The notes beneath the pieces are model-generated. The model was not told where the DNA came from and ran no database searches. It worked only from the letters and a program-made list of their open reading frames with translations. A stretch of 64,000 bases of DNA. Origin: Hypericum androsaemum. Lineage: Eukaryota > Streptophyta > Magnoliopsida > Malpighiales > Hypericaceae. Below, piece by piece: positions 21,857-32,649 of the stretch. Where the stretch lies: NCBI GenBank assembly GCA_963995505.1, contig OZ023197.1, positions 5,178,121 to 5,242,120 on the forward strand. The letters are read 5' to 3'. The position numbers were made by a program, and so were the translations under genes. The number at the start of each line of letters is the position of its first letter. Within the stretch, counting starts at the first letter, position 1.

Positions 21857-22427
21857 TTAAATCTTGATGTTGTTGGCCAAGTCAAGGAGGGAAACGAGAA
21901 CAGCGTCGTGAAGGGGTGGGCAGATCCTAGCGGACATGACAGGGACGAAGGGGGAGGAATATTTTGACGTGCCAGAGGGGACAATTGGCGTGGGATCGGA
22001 GCCAGATATCAGAGAGGGATTGTAGAGGGAGAGAATGATTATCTTGATGACGAAGTCATCGAGCCCGTATGGAGAGTACACGTGGAAGCCAACGGCCCCG
22101 TGGGTAGAGGAATAGTCGAACGGGAGGGGAGGCGAGTCCAGATTGGAGAACGTGGTGAAGTAGGACGACAGCTGGAACTTGCGATGCCAACGCTGGCAGA
22201 ATCGACGGATGAGGTGGCGGGAGAGGAAGCTCAGAGTAGGTGACCAGTAGGAAGACTGCCGCCACAATGACAACCATGGCGATGAGCGGCAGAATAAAGT
22301 CCATGCCCGAGACACCGGCGTTGCTTGACGATGGAGCACACTGACCTGCAGATGACGAGGGCGTTGTCAACGTGGTCGTGGATGTGGGTCCTACAGATGG
22401 AGACACTGATAGGGCCCACAAGGACAC
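21857..22427 (-). pseudogene. ATL-type RING-H2 E3 ligase pseudogene
   Basis: On the minus strand the pieces come in ATL order. First is a Ser/Thr-rich N-terminus with a membrane helix (I-L-P-L-I-A-M-V-V-I-V-A-A-V-F-L-L-V, near 22290). Then, after a frameshift, come a basic arginine stretch (R-R-F-C-Q-R-W) and the region before the RING (Y-G-L-D-D-F-V-I-K). A further frame gives the end of a RING-H2 finger, W-L-R-S-H-A-N-C-P-L. Most of the zinc-binding core between these parts is deleted, so it cannot be a working ubiquitin ligase. It lies just upstream of a Helitron 3' end, which suggests capture, but a dead resident gene is possible. Confidence 0.65.
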
Positions 22428-22674
22428 AGAGAAGGAGAAAGGAAGTGAGTTGCGGCATCAAATATATATATTTTCCTTTTTGCCTATTGAAATCGATGCC
22501 GTGATTTTCAGTGGTAATTCCATGGATAAGAGAGTATTCATCCATAGGATGCCATTGAACCCACCAGAGAAAGCATCTGGTTGAGCATGTCTTCAGTCAT
22601 GAGTAGTTGTACGTTGCCATTTCAAGAGGTCTTTCAAGCGAGAGAACACTTAGGTGTTAGTCAAGAGAGGTGAT

Positions 22675-22878
22675 ATTGCTTGTAAAGTTAGAATCTCTAC
22701 AAAAAATGTCGTGTACAAAGAAGTTCTTATGGCATCTTAGGTAATAAAAAAATAGTGAAATTAAATATATAAGAGAGCATATTATTCATATACAGCTTAA
22801 AAAATAAAATCAATAAATGATATGTTTTACGAATTTTGAAACAGAATGGTACTCGAATCGCGCATTCGTTTTTACTAG
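22675..22878 (+). mobile_element. Helitron 3' end, copy 1
   Basis: About 200 bp similar to 41785-41967. It ends with the hairpin CGAAT-CGCGC-ATTCG (22854-22868), six bases, then CTAG (22875-22878) followed by T. This is the Helitron 3' signature. The 5' end was not found. The DNA immediately after CTAG (ttaaaaataaa...) matches an uninterrupted copy at 9129, giving an empty-site comparison. Confidence 0.75.
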
Positions 22879-23060
22879 TTAAAAATAAAGGGGTTACAAG
22901 ATAGAGTCATATCCAAAATCTTATTCGTCCACTTCGTACCTACATTTCCTTTGGGATATCATTACAATTGGTGGCTTCCCCTCCTGTAATTTACCGTCGG
23001 CTCGACTTTACCTAGCCAAGCCTACCATACGATCCGTAGTTGTTTGTTGTTCGGACGATT
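22879..23060. repeat. Dispersed repeat shared with the copia A flank
   Basis: ttaaaaataaag...ttacaagatagagtcat and cacttcgtacctacatttcctt match 9129-9220 and 10225-10310. accgtcggctcgacttta matches 9577 and 10660. The shared segment is host-type flanking DNA, not LTR. Confidence 0.75.
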
Positions 23061-23217
23061 CGAGGCTTCCAAGGCAAGCAGGAAGCGTAATATTATTCTA
23101 AACTGATATCACATTGAGTTTTTGCCTTTGAAAATTGATATGTCATTGATATAGTTTATTGTGCCGTTAACAGGTGCCTTATAGAGTGCGGTTACTGCGC
23201 TGGACGAGGGCAAGAGT

Positions 23218-23643
23218 GTGCTTATTAACAGGTGCAATCTGCATGTCGTGGTGCTATATCTTCCACCGCAGCTGTGCATCTCTCGATCGGTTAAGCGAAC
23301 GGGGCATGAGGGAACTTGCAAGGTGGGAAGGCCCCGAGGGTTGTTAATAAGGGTGTTGCAGAAGAAAGAGCTGCCGAATCTCAATGAAGGATTTGCGAGG
23401 ATCCTGTTTTGCACGAAGGAGAGCGATGTTGTTGCTGTGATTGACACGTACATCAAACTTAGTCCGTTTGAGAATCTTATGAATTGTTGTTTCGGTGAGA
23501 AGAAACCGGATAATAAAATTCAAGCGGGAACAATGAAGTTTTTGAAGAAAGTAAAGCCGCCTGTTGGTGTAGCTTTGAATTCAATTATGAGAGTGGGAAC
23601 GAGAGTAACAAGGAAGGGCAAATTGGAAAATATACATGAATAA
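23218..23643 (+). CDS. Open frame of 141 codons, unidentified
   Basis: The frame has ordinary coding-like composition: K-V-G-R-P-R-G-L-L-I-R-V-L, F-C-T-K-E-S-D-V-V-A-V-I-D, and a lysine-rich end (M-K-F-L-K-K-V-K-P-P-V-G-V). There is no signal peptide or membrane helix. The family is not recognised. It sits between a Helitron remnant and a Mutator-like element, so it may be an exon of a broken or captured gene. The opposite strand is also open over part of it (23456-23109), which lowers confidence. Confidence 0.3.
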   Translation: MLINRCNLHVVVLYLPPQLCISRSVKRTGHEGTCKVGRPRGLLIRVLQKKELPNLNEGFARILFCTKESDVVAVIDTYIKLSPFENLMNCCFGEKKPDNKIQAGTMKFLKKVKPPVGVALNSIMRVGTRVTRKGKLENIHE

Positions 23644-23683
23644 GGAATATGATTACAGTAATCTCGACCATCCAAATTTAAAA

Positions 23684-25142
23684 GAAAAAAGTCCACTTAA
23701 GTACCCTGTGGTATCATGAAAAATCAAGTCAGTACCTTGTGGTTTAAAACGTATCAATTGAGTCAAACTTATTCCAATTAACATCAATTAAAGGCCCGGG
23801 CAGCTACCCGAACCCTGCCCATCTTACCTGGACCCTGTCCATCCACGTGGACCAGCCACATCAGAGAAATCTGATGCCGTCTCTCCTCCCTCATTCTCTC
23901 TCCTCTCATCATCATCATCATCTTCTTCTTCTTCTTCTTTCAACACGACAAACCGAGCAAAACTCACATAGAACAAAATCCAGAAAAAAATTAAAAAGTG
24001 GAAGAAAGGGGATCTGGAGTAGGATCCAATCGAAAAAATCAAAAAAGAGGTTTCAATTAAACGCACTTCAATTTTCCTCTCTCGTGGCTGACAAGAGGCT
24101 TCAATGGCGACGTCGTTGGTTTTTTTCATGAACTGGGTTCCCGGCGGGGCAGTGGGTGCTGCGTGGTGGTGAGCATGGCCACGAATCCATGATGGAAGAA
24201 GAAAATCCCCACTTAATTACCAAAGATCCACATCGTAAGAACACCTCGATGGGATCTCTGAAAGAACGTCGGGATCTTGCCGGCGGTGAGCCTCTCGCTG
24301 TCGTAAAACACCCCCACGGAGTTCCTGCCGCAGTAGTCGATCCCAAGCTTCCAGCTGGGGTTGTCGGCGTGGACGACAACGTCGAACGCGGTGAGACGGG
24401 ACCGGCGAGGGAGAGGTTCAGGCCGGAGATGGCGAACGACTCGATCGAGTACCGCGGAGCCTTAGGGCAGACGATGAAGTAAAAAACCCCGGCGGCGATG
24501 GCGAGGACTAGGATGAGGGAGAGGACGACGGAGAGGAGGCAGCATAAGCACCATCGGCGGTGAACCCGAACAAGGTAGGGTTTTCAGCATCTAGAGCTCG
24601 AATCAATCAGCCTGGCGAGGAGCTTGGTGTCGGGGCCGGCGCTGGGGTTTTGGTGTTTAATTACAGGAAAAGCCAAGGAATCGGCAGTCGTGGCTCTATG
24701 CATGACCAATTTTGGGTTTTGGTGTTTAATTTCTTGGTAAGGGACGAGTTTTTTTTTATATTTTGTTTTTATTTGCTCTTGTGGGTTTTTGATTTCTGGG
24801 TTAATTGTTTTTTTTTATTTCTGGGTTCATGTGGGTTCTTTGTGTTTTTTGATTTCAATACTTTGGTTTTGGAAGGATGTTTTGGGGACGACGGTGGACT
24901 CTAATCTTGATAATTGATTCAAGATGATGGAAAGGAGAAGGGATGCCATGTCATCAAATTTTGCTGATGTGGCCGATATAGTTGGTCGGGTAGGGTCCGG
25001 TCAGGTTCGGACAAGTCTGGGCAGCACCCGGGCCTCTAATTGATTTTAATTGCAATAAGTTTGACTCAATTGATACATTTTAAACTACAGGGTACTGACT
25101 TGATTTTCGTGATACAACATGATACTTAAGTGAACTTTCTCC
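23684..25142. mobile_element. Mutator-like element carrying a gene fragment (Pack-MULE)
   Basis: Long terminal inverted repeats of about 190 bp: gaaaaaagtccacttaagtacc inward from 23684, and ggagaaagttcacttaagtatc read inward from 25142. They stay aligned through the aattgagtcaaacttatt block to the ggcccggg block. A 9-bp duplication AATTTAAAA flanks it (23675-23683 and 25143-25151), as expected for Mutator-like elements. There is no transposase. The interior holds a host NHL/LEA_2 fragment. Related TIRs occur at 53933-55047. Confidence 0.9.
24213..24562 (-). pseudogene. NDR1/HIN1-like (LEA_2 domain) gene fragment inside the Pack-MULE
   Basis: Read on the minus strand, it starts with basic/Cys text (H-R-R-W-C-L-C-C) and one membrane helix (L-S-L-I-L-V-L-A-I-A-A-G-V-F-Y). 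Then comes the L-E-A_2 domain start (I-S-G-L-N-L-S) and, after a one-base frameshift near 24385, F-D-V-V-V-H-A-D-N-P, K-L-G-I-D-Y and V-F-Y-D-S-E-R-L. It ends at a stop soon after. Family members are membrane-anchored proteins linked to defence and stress. Only the first half of the domain is present, so this is a captured, non-functional piece. Confidence 0.8.
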
Positions 25143-25224
25143 AATTTAAAAATCAACGATTAAGATCTGACTAGGATATTGTGGCCCATTTTACATTGTC
25201 AACAGCAAATCTGTGCTCGGTTAG

Positions 25225-25823
25225 TAGGAGTGAACATTCAGATAATCTAAATTATCCATTTTTTACTATCCGAATTATCTAAATACATTTTTATGATATC
25301 TTAATCTGAATTATTTACTATCCAAAATCAGAACTTTTTTCAGATTCGGATACAAATAATCCAAACTTTTTGATTTCCAACAAAACCCACACATTTTTTT
25401 GAAAAATTCCATGTGGTCTTCGCCAAATCGCATCTTGTACCAAAGTAACACTGCAACAACTTGAAAAAAAAAATTAACACCGCAACAAAATCAAAAGCCA
25501 AGGGTTCTAGCCCAGCGATATAAGGGTCTTAAATATTTAAGAGGTCGAGGATTCAAATTTGGCATGTTGTCATGGTGTAAAATTTATCTTTGGAAAAAAA
25601 AAATTAAACCAAACCAATCTATATTTTTTTTCACCAAAAGAATCTAGTTTTCTTTAGTATATTTCGGATAATCTAAATTTATTATTTTACTATCTAAATC
25701 CGAATCTAAAATATAAATTTTGGATAATTCGATTCAAATTGAAATACCAAATTATCGAAATTCAAATTTAAAAAATGTGAATTTCTAATTCTGATAATGG
25801 ATATGAAATATTTTTCTCACCCA
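25225..25823. mobile_element. hAT-like TIR element, with SINE-like insert
   Basis: Ends are taggagtgaacattcag and, inverted, tttgggtgagaaaaat. Both subterminal parts are made of inverted ggataatc/gattatcc and gaattcgaa-type motifs. I could not find a convincing 8-bp duplication. The same family is at 30580-31447, and the end sequence is also shared with 611-1586. Confidence 0.6.
25497..25605 (+). repeat. SINE-like tRNA-derived repeat
   Basis: Contains an A-box-like tagcccagcgatataaggg and, about 40 bp on, a B-box-like gaggattcaaattt. It ends in an A-rich run near 25600. Target duplications are not clear. Confidence 0.4.
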
Positions 25824-25835
25824 AATTGTGGGGCT

Positions 25836-27540
25836 TTAGTTTTTTAAAACCAGATCCTAACTGTATAAATGCACTCGCACGGAATGATTTTACTTTTCCA
25901 AGTGAAATGATCGAAACCCATCACAGCACACGGTAAGAAAGCCAGTTTCAAAGCCCAATAACAATCTTCAGTTTACATACGGAGTTTTTTATTTTGAAAA
26001 AATTTAGACGGGCAGGCCTATCCCTTGTGTTGATATTTTATATACAGAGTTTCTTTTTGGTAAATTAAAATTTAGACTGGTTGACATAAATTTTGGGACT
26101 CTAGATATTATTGGGTTTTGTTCCTCCCCCAAGCAAAATTTTGTGCCATTTTTACAAATGATGAGAATTGATCTACCGATCCCTAGGAAATGAGGCAGGA
26201 CAAGTTACCATCCTACTCACCTTACATTGATTTTACGTACGGAGTTTGATCCATATTATTCCAGAAGAAAAAAGGGTGGGTCCCATGTTCACGTCAAACG
26301 ACGCTTCATATTTTTCTTAAAAGGGAATACATATCAATTATTGGCCGTCAAAGAACCGCAATGGTTCCTTTAAAAAAAGAAAAAGAAAGAACTACAATGT
26401 ATTATCTATAAAGAAAAGGAGATCTGGTAGAAAATGTTGGTCCCATGTCGTTGCCTGAAATCGATCGAGAACGTGCGGATTTGTAATATGCATGTTCGGA
26501 ACATCTCTATTTTTTAGTCTCTTTTATTTAGGATTGAACATTGTCGAAAATAATTTAGAAACAATTTTATTCATCTTATTTTTTACATTCATAAGATTTA
26601 AATTCAAGACCTATATAAATAGGTCCCAGATTCTTACCATTTAAATTAAGACCGGTTAAATAACAGATCTATACATCTTCCTCATTGACCTAAAAAAATT
26701 AAATATTTTTTTGGTAAACTTTTACAGAATCATATAACTCCATCAATTTTTCATCACTTTATATTATTAGGCCAAATATGAAGCAAGAACTGCGCGTATC
26801 ATAAAAATATATACAAATTTAATATAGTTTTAATCGAAAGAAACCTTTGATTTCTACTTAACAGTGCAACTACTCATCGCCATTAGCAATGTCCATATGT
26901 GCATACAATTATAGTAAACATATTTTATTCTAATATGATGAGCTAATATATTAAGAAACTCCTCATTTAGTTCATGTCTAATGATTTTCTAAATTTTGAC
27001 AGGTAGAAAAGTATCAGTTATCTCCATGTAAATAATTTAGGCAGTAGAAAAATTTAGATTTCGTAAAATAGAATAGACAGACATCTTCGTCCAAAACTCC
27101 ATTAAACAATAAAAAAGAGAAAGATTTCAATTTAATTAAGGAAATTCTAAATTACGTTTCTTAATTGGTTTTCTCATAAATACAAGATGTTACACAAAGT
27201 ATAAACCCTATTTAACAGGACTATTCTGTTGTGGGTAGTTAAGAAATTTTGAGCTCGAATGTCTAAAAAAAATGAAGTAGTTTGAAATATTTATTGGAAA
27301 TTTTTTTAACATTTCAAAAATTCTACCTGATTCTAACATAACAAGCCAGGCCTAGCCTTTCTCTTCTCCAGTGTGGCTTTTTTTCAATAAATTTTGCTAC
27401 ATCGGCATTTTGAACAGGCCAGCAGTTACGAGAGAGCCGATTCTTCTTCTGGCGTATATATTATAAATACAGTTTAGTTTTCCAAAAAAAAAAGCTAGGC
27501 CTAGAAAGCAAAACACGCACCAATAAGGCAATTTATACAT
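25836..27540. other. AT-rich spacer without a gene
   Basis: Only short low-complexity open frames occur. A stretch at 27230-27345 (gagctcgaatgtctaaaaa... catttcaaaaattctacctg) resembles the repeated promoter block at 11652-11780, so both may be diverged copies of one repeat. Confidence 0.6.
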
Positions 27541-27548
27541 CAATTCCC

Positions 27549-27556
27549 TATATAAT
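27549..27556 (+). promoter_or_regulatory. TATA box of the 27618 gene
   Basis: tatataat, about 62 bp before the start codon, in an otherwise mixed sequence. Confidence 0.6.
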
Positions 27557-27617
27557 CTTATACCCCAATTGATGTATATTTCCTCCGGCCAATCTTTATA
27601 CCAACATCATCAACCAA

Positions 27618-28090
27618 ATGGAAGAAATCACCATGTCCAACACAAACAACAATCTTAAAAGCTCCGAACCAAACAAAGGACAACCACCAGAAGAGGTAGA
27701 AGATGAATCCTCCATATCACACGAACAAGATGACGGCGACACCCTCTCTCTGTCCGATCCTCACGATACCGCCTTTTCCACCCCCAACACCCCATTTAAC
27801 CTCGACTACTCTTTTGAGTTTTTCACTGGGCCGACCAATCCAAGACAGAAATCGAACGAACGCAGCTCTAAATCCGGAGATATCATCTTCTTCGGAAAGG
27901 CCATTGAACAAGAGGAGGAAAACGGGTCGAGGCCGGTTAGGATAACTAGCACCAACCCGTTTGAGGACGAGGAGGAGGAAGTAGTAGTCGTTCTAGAGGA
28001 GAACTCCCAAAGAAACCCTAATGATATTCCACTCCCGTTGAGTTCAGCTAGGCTGTTAAACGAAGTAATACTCCGGAGAGCAACTATTAC

Positions 28091-28122
<32 letters not shown>

Positions 28123-28478
28123 GTTCACCTACGAGGCCGCCGCGTGGCGGGAGCCTCGCCGGGGACGTGGCGGATGGCAGTGGAGGTGGTGGTTATACGT
28201 CCAAGAAGAAGCAGAATAAGGTGCTCGTTGGGTTGGCGAGAATTGCACCTAAAATGGAGCTGGGTGGTCATAAGAAGAATAGGCAGATCAAGAACCGCCA
28301 CAGCGGCCAGAAGGCGGTTCCATTGTTCTCGGCGGTGGTGGCTGAAGACGGCGGACCAATTTCATCCGGCGGCGGTGGCGGAAGTGGGGGGCACGTTAGG
28401 GCATTGAGGTTGAGGTGTGGGTCCCGCCTGGCTGCCGTGTTGACCAAGGCTTCTTTTGGTTGTATCCGGCTACAGTAA
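27618..28478 (+). CDS. Plant-specific protein of unknown function, 286 aa, intronless
   Basis: Paralogue of the 12305 gene. The N-terminal half is acidic and Ser/Pro-rich, with F-E-F-F-T-G-P-T-N-P followed by I-I-F-F-G-K-A-I, matching the same pair of blocks in the other gene. A poly-Ser run (residues about 156-166, encoded by a tct/tcn repeat at 28096-28125) and Gly-rich runs mark the low-complexity middle. The C-terminus has V-L-V-G-L-A-R-I, a basic K-K-N-R-Q-I-K-N-R stretch, then L-R-L-R-C-G-S and T-K-A-S-F-G. The first ATG (27618) is chosen; a second Met six codons on is possible. No membrane helix. Probably nuclear given the basic stretches, but function is unknown. Confidence 0.87.
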
Positions 28479-29231
28479 TTATATTATAGGATTATTAAAC
28501 TTTCTCTTTTGCTTTTGTGATTAATTTATGAGGTGATTTGGTGTTCAATTTATTTCCCTTAGGTAATATTGTATTTTTGTATGTTAACATGGTAATTTGT
28601 TTTATTTCGTCTTACATCGTGTCTTTGAATATTGAGATGGAAAAAATACAGGTACCGAACAGTTTAAAATCTATTTGGTTTTTTTTTTATTGAAAACAAA
28701 GGACATCTAAATAAACGATTATGAAAAGTCATTTGGATCTCGTTTTGCTGGATCACGGATCCATGGTTTGATGGTTGGACCGAACATGGGAGAAATAAAA
28801 AGAAAAACTACGAGAAAGTGCAAAGAGATTGAAAAAAATCTGGTTATTAAACAAAAGTATTTTGAAATCGAGATAAGTAACAAACGTCTAGCTGACGAAT
28901 CGCTTCAATAAACAATATCCAAGATATTAATTTCGTTTTCGGATTAGAGATTTCGGTGCTCTATAACAATTTTCGTCGTTTTTCTTTCTCCTTCCTAACG
29001 AAGGCGCATGATGTTTGAGCTATTGTGAGGAACGTCTCATTTAAAAAAAATTAGTATCATTACAATTTTCTTCGTTGAGATTATCGGTTGTGGGTTTATT
29101 TATAATTGTAAGAAATTCAAGTCTTTGTTGTATTAACTTTTTGGGATGAGTAAAGAAATTTCAACATTAGATCCAATGTGTTGAAAAATGTCAGAATAAT
29201 CATCATCACACCAGCTGCAATAATCTCTCTA
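28479..29231. other. 3' UTR and spacer, no gene seen
   Basis: The first 150 bp are likely the 3' UTR of the 27618 gene. The rest has no supported frame. Confidence 0.6.
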
Positions 29232-29243
29232 GTTAATCATTGT

Positions 29244-29602
29244 TGCTGCACATTCGTCTGCAGGTTTTTGCAGAATGGCATGCTGCAGAATTCTTGTTGA
29301 CTCTGAGGCGGCTTAGAATCTTGTTAATCATTCTTTGTAATCCTTTTCCCAATGTTATTTGGAATTTAGAATTTTTAGTTACTAAGTTTCGGAGTTCTTT
29401 CCAAGCTTTATCTTTATGTACTTTAATCCATACATCTCGTTTAAATAATCTTCTAGCAGATTGTTTGAATAAGATGTATAGACTAGGATCTCTTCCGGAC
29501 GATTGGGTTCTTTCACACCCTCCGGAGATATTGGATTTGATTGTAATTGATCTCCCGAGCTAATGATATATATTGTTGTGTTTCTCTAAAAAAAAGAATC
29601 AT
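29244..29602 (+). mobile_element. 5'-truncated LINE, RNase H end
   Basis: A 359-bp insert flanked by an exact 12-bp duplication gttaatcattgt (29232-29243 and 29603-29614), ending in an A-run (ctctaaaaaaaa). It encodes the tail of a plant LINE RNase H domain: I-L-V-D-S-E-A-A in one frame, then R-L-N-N-L-L-A-D-C and D-D-W-V-L...P-P in another. Severe 5' truncation, long duplication and A-tail are the marks of target-primed reverse transcription. Confidence 0.85.
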
Positions 29603-30169
29603 GTTAATCATTGTCTCTTAATAATTAGCAACGTACATATCCATAATTATCTGACATGTATCCCCCTACAAGGTTTTGGATTGAGTAGGGATAACATAAA
29701 AGTTGTCCCTACAGAGAGAATTTCATTTGAACCATCAGATTTCATTAAAAATTGTGTCTACAGATCTGACAATCATCAAAAACCGTGTCTGAAAGTCCAA
29801 AACTTTGATCCATTTCAGTGGGGATAAGTCTTGTCCCCACTGAATCCAACCCCTACAACGTTTACCAAGATGATCTACCATGTGCTTGTTTTTTTTTTTG
29901 AGATATCTACCATGTGCTTATTCATATTCCTCTTGATATTGTACCAATAGCTAAGTGCATTTAATGAAAAACTGCATCATAATGTAATTAGTTAGGACAC
30001 TAGTTTAATCATGTATATAACTTTGTAATGTCGTGAATTAATAATAAGATGAATTCTTTTTTAACATGGTATCAAAACTTCACAAAAATTGAAAGGACAA
30101 ATTATTTTTATGTTTATAGGGTTTGGTCATATCACCTCTCGCATCTCTCAATTTTCATAAATAACTTTC

Positions 30170-30570
30170 TCGTCATATGTGTTTAGTTTTATTGTACTCT
30201 CGGATTTCTATTGTCAGAATTAGTAATTTTTGCCGACAAACTCCCACTTAAAAAGAACCAAATATTTCTTCACGTAAATTTTTTTTTTCTTTTCCCTCAC
30301 ATTCTTCCTCCCGCTTCATCTTCTTCCTCCCCCCTTCAACCAATACTACAAATCGAAAAAAAAATCCGAAGACCGAATTTTAAAAACTTCAAATCAATTA
30401 GAGAAAATCAAAATATGAAGAAACTAATTTTGAAACCTCAACAACTCTTTTTTCACGACCCACCCGTTAAACCTCAAGCCTCTCGGCCTCCCCACGAACT
30501 ACGTACACCTTACTAACACTATTCCAAGTAGAACAAGCAATGAACCACGCATACGGTAACTAGAAAGACC
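30170..30570. other. Mutator-like TIR remnant and unassigned sequence
   Basis: tactctcggatttctattg and gacaaactcccacttaaaaag (30195-30255) resemble 62750-62815 and 62940-63000, the repeated TIR-like unit at the right end of the window. No partner TIR was found nearby. Confidence 0.4.
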
Positions 30571-30579
30571 CCCAAAGAA

Positions 30580-31447
30580 AAAGAGTGAGCATTTGGATTA
30601 TTCGAATTTGAACTATTCAAATTTTAAACTATTCGAATTGAAAATTTTACTATCCGAGTTCGAATCCAAAAAGTAAATTATCTAAATTCAAATATCTAAA
30701 CTTTTTTCGGATTCGAATTTGGATAATCTGAACTGAACGAGAGGTCATCCACAATTTCAATAAAGCTACATACATACCTTCAAAAAAATCATCCGACCAT
30801 TAAAAAAAATCAAAATATCATCCAAATCTTCAAAAACAAACAATTAACAAGCACAAGCACAACAGTAGCATTAGAAAGAATCTGAGTGAAATTGTGATCA
30901 TGTGGGCGGTGCGGGAGGTCGTGGATCTCGTCCATCTGCTTGGTGCTATTCTCCGTGGAGGCCCACCCAGAGAAGCTGCTGGCGAGGGACATGGACGGGA
31001 GCTCAAGCGGAAGGGGCTCGAGTTCAATATGCTCAAGGAGGTGGCCAAGAACTTGCGGATGGTGGCTAAAGCTGTGACAAAATGGTTGTAGGGTGGAGGA
31101 CAAGGTTGTCGGCAATTTTGTCTTTTAGGGTTATAGTGGTTCTCAAGGTTTTTTTTAGGGGTGAGGTTCTAAAGAATTAGTTGTAGGGCTGGTTAGTTTT
31201 TAGATAGTTTCTGTTACTTATTTAGGAAGGATACTTTTAGAGCCCAGGCCCAATTAATTTTTTTTTAGAAACAGGCCCAATTAAATTCGAATATCCGAAC
31301 TTAATATTTTTTATCCGAATCTGAATCTGAACTAAAAAGTTCGGATAATCCTAATCTTAATCCGAATAAAAAATTATCCTTATCCGAATCCAAAAAAATT
31401 CAGATTTAGATTTGGACATCAGATATCGGATTAAATACTCACCCTTA
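30580..31447. mobile_element. hAT-like TIR element with enclosed open frame
   Basis: Ends are agagtgagcatttggat and, inverted, taagggtgagtatttaatc. Both subterminal regions are dense in gaattcgaa and ggataatc motifs like those at 25225-25823. The centre (30800-31120) is GC-richer and holds a minus-strand frame of 101 codons. No target duplication was found. Confidence 0.6.
30810..31115 (-). pseudogene. Possible captured gene fragment, 101 codons, unidentified
   Basis: Open frame with a polar first part (M-D-E-I-H-D-L-P-H-R-P-H) and a C-terminal hydrophobic run (A-T-V-V-L-V-L-V-N-C-L-F-L) that could span a membrane. It lies inside the hAT-like element and is GC-richer than its surroundings. 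Not recognised. The overlapping plus frame 30894-31091 is probably its shadow. Confidence 0.3.
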
Positions 31448-31739
31448 AGCCTGAGGCACTTAAACTTGATCGTTAGCATTGTCTCTACAGCTAAGTGCAT
31501 TTAATGCACAATTGTATCATAATGTAATTAGTTAGAAAACTAGTTTAATCCTGAATATAAGCTTGTAATCACTTCAGCTAATAACAAGATGAATTCTTCT
31601 TTAACATCGTGCCCTTATACGACCTTTGTTTCATCGCAAGTTGGTAAAAGGTGGAGAAACTATACGCGAGCATAAGCAACAATAAGAGGGCGGCTGGAAA
31701 GAACCATATGTCTGAAGATCCGTCAAGACTGGGTCCTCC

Positions 31740-32640
31740 TCCTCAGCCAGCTCTCAATTGTGCTCGAAGTGACCAAGGCAGTCACACTTATAGCAAAATG
31801 ATGGCAATCTCTCATACTTGAAGTAGACCATGACCATAGTATCCCCAACGAATCACAATTTCTTTCTTTTCAGTAGGGACTCGCGAACATCTATGAGAAC
31901 CCTAATCCTTGGATATTTGCCTCTTGTCTCCATGCTTCCATCCATTTCTATGAACGACACAATAAGGTTACCCACCGTTTTGGCAAAACCCTCATTATAA
32001 CCTCCCAGCGGGAGGTCGTAGATGCGGACCCAGAAAGGGACGTGGAAGAGCTCAAACCCTGATGGCTGGGCATCATTCTTCAGCTCGGCTAGGATTAGGA
32101 CGTGCATGTCGAAGTACCATGGTTGGTCCGCCAAAACCTTAACGAGGTCTTTTCGGTCCCGGAAGCAGAATATGTACCTAGCTGAACCGATTTACATTAT
32201 TTCCACCACCATCTTCGGCTTCCATAGGTTACGCATCATCATCATGAATGCCTCCGAGTTGATATTTTTCGCAGTCCACATTTTGCATATCAGGACCGTG
32301 CATACTTGGTCCCCTTTCACGGAGAGCAAGTCTTGTGGCAGATCTACAATTTCTTCGTCATCCTACTCCTAGGGAAGAAGCCCCAAATCACTTCTTTCCA
32401 CCGCTGCCATCGAGAAGGGAAACCAACAAGAAAAGATGGAGGTAGAGAAAAAAAAGGGAGAAGGGAACAGGGCGCGTAGAGAAAATCCCAAAGGAGCCGG
32501 GGAGAGAAGTCTCCGGCTTGAAGGAACAAACTAGAGGGAATGAGGGGGTAGCTCGGGGGCAGAAGAGGGCGAGAAAACAAACCCTAGGGGGGACAAAGAC
32601 TCCGGTGGAGACAAAGCCCTAAGAGAGGGACCACGGACGA
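31740..32640 (-). pseudogene. LINE ORF1-like fragment (DUF4283 and zinc knuckle)
   Basis: On the minus strand the parts run V-D-L-P-Q-D-L-L, then N-L-W-K-P-K (32215), W-Y-F-D-M-H-V-L, F-H-V-P-F-W-V-R-I-Y-D-L-P-L-G (about 32030), G-K-Y-P-R-I-R-V-L-I-D-V-R, and a zinc knuckle C-Y-K-C...G-H-F-E-H whose last Cys is lost near 31755. This is the DUF4283 plus zf-CCHC layout of plant LINE first proteins. A stop lies near 32191. The piece 32580-32344 upstream is GC-rich 5' leader. Confidence 0.85.
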
Positions 32641-32649
32641 GCCATTAGA

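Noticed and set aside
23880..23945. tcatcatcatcttcttcttctt repeats encoding His or Glu/Asp runs
   Set aside because: Simple triplet repeat inside the Pack-MULE, with open frames on both strands from low complexity only.
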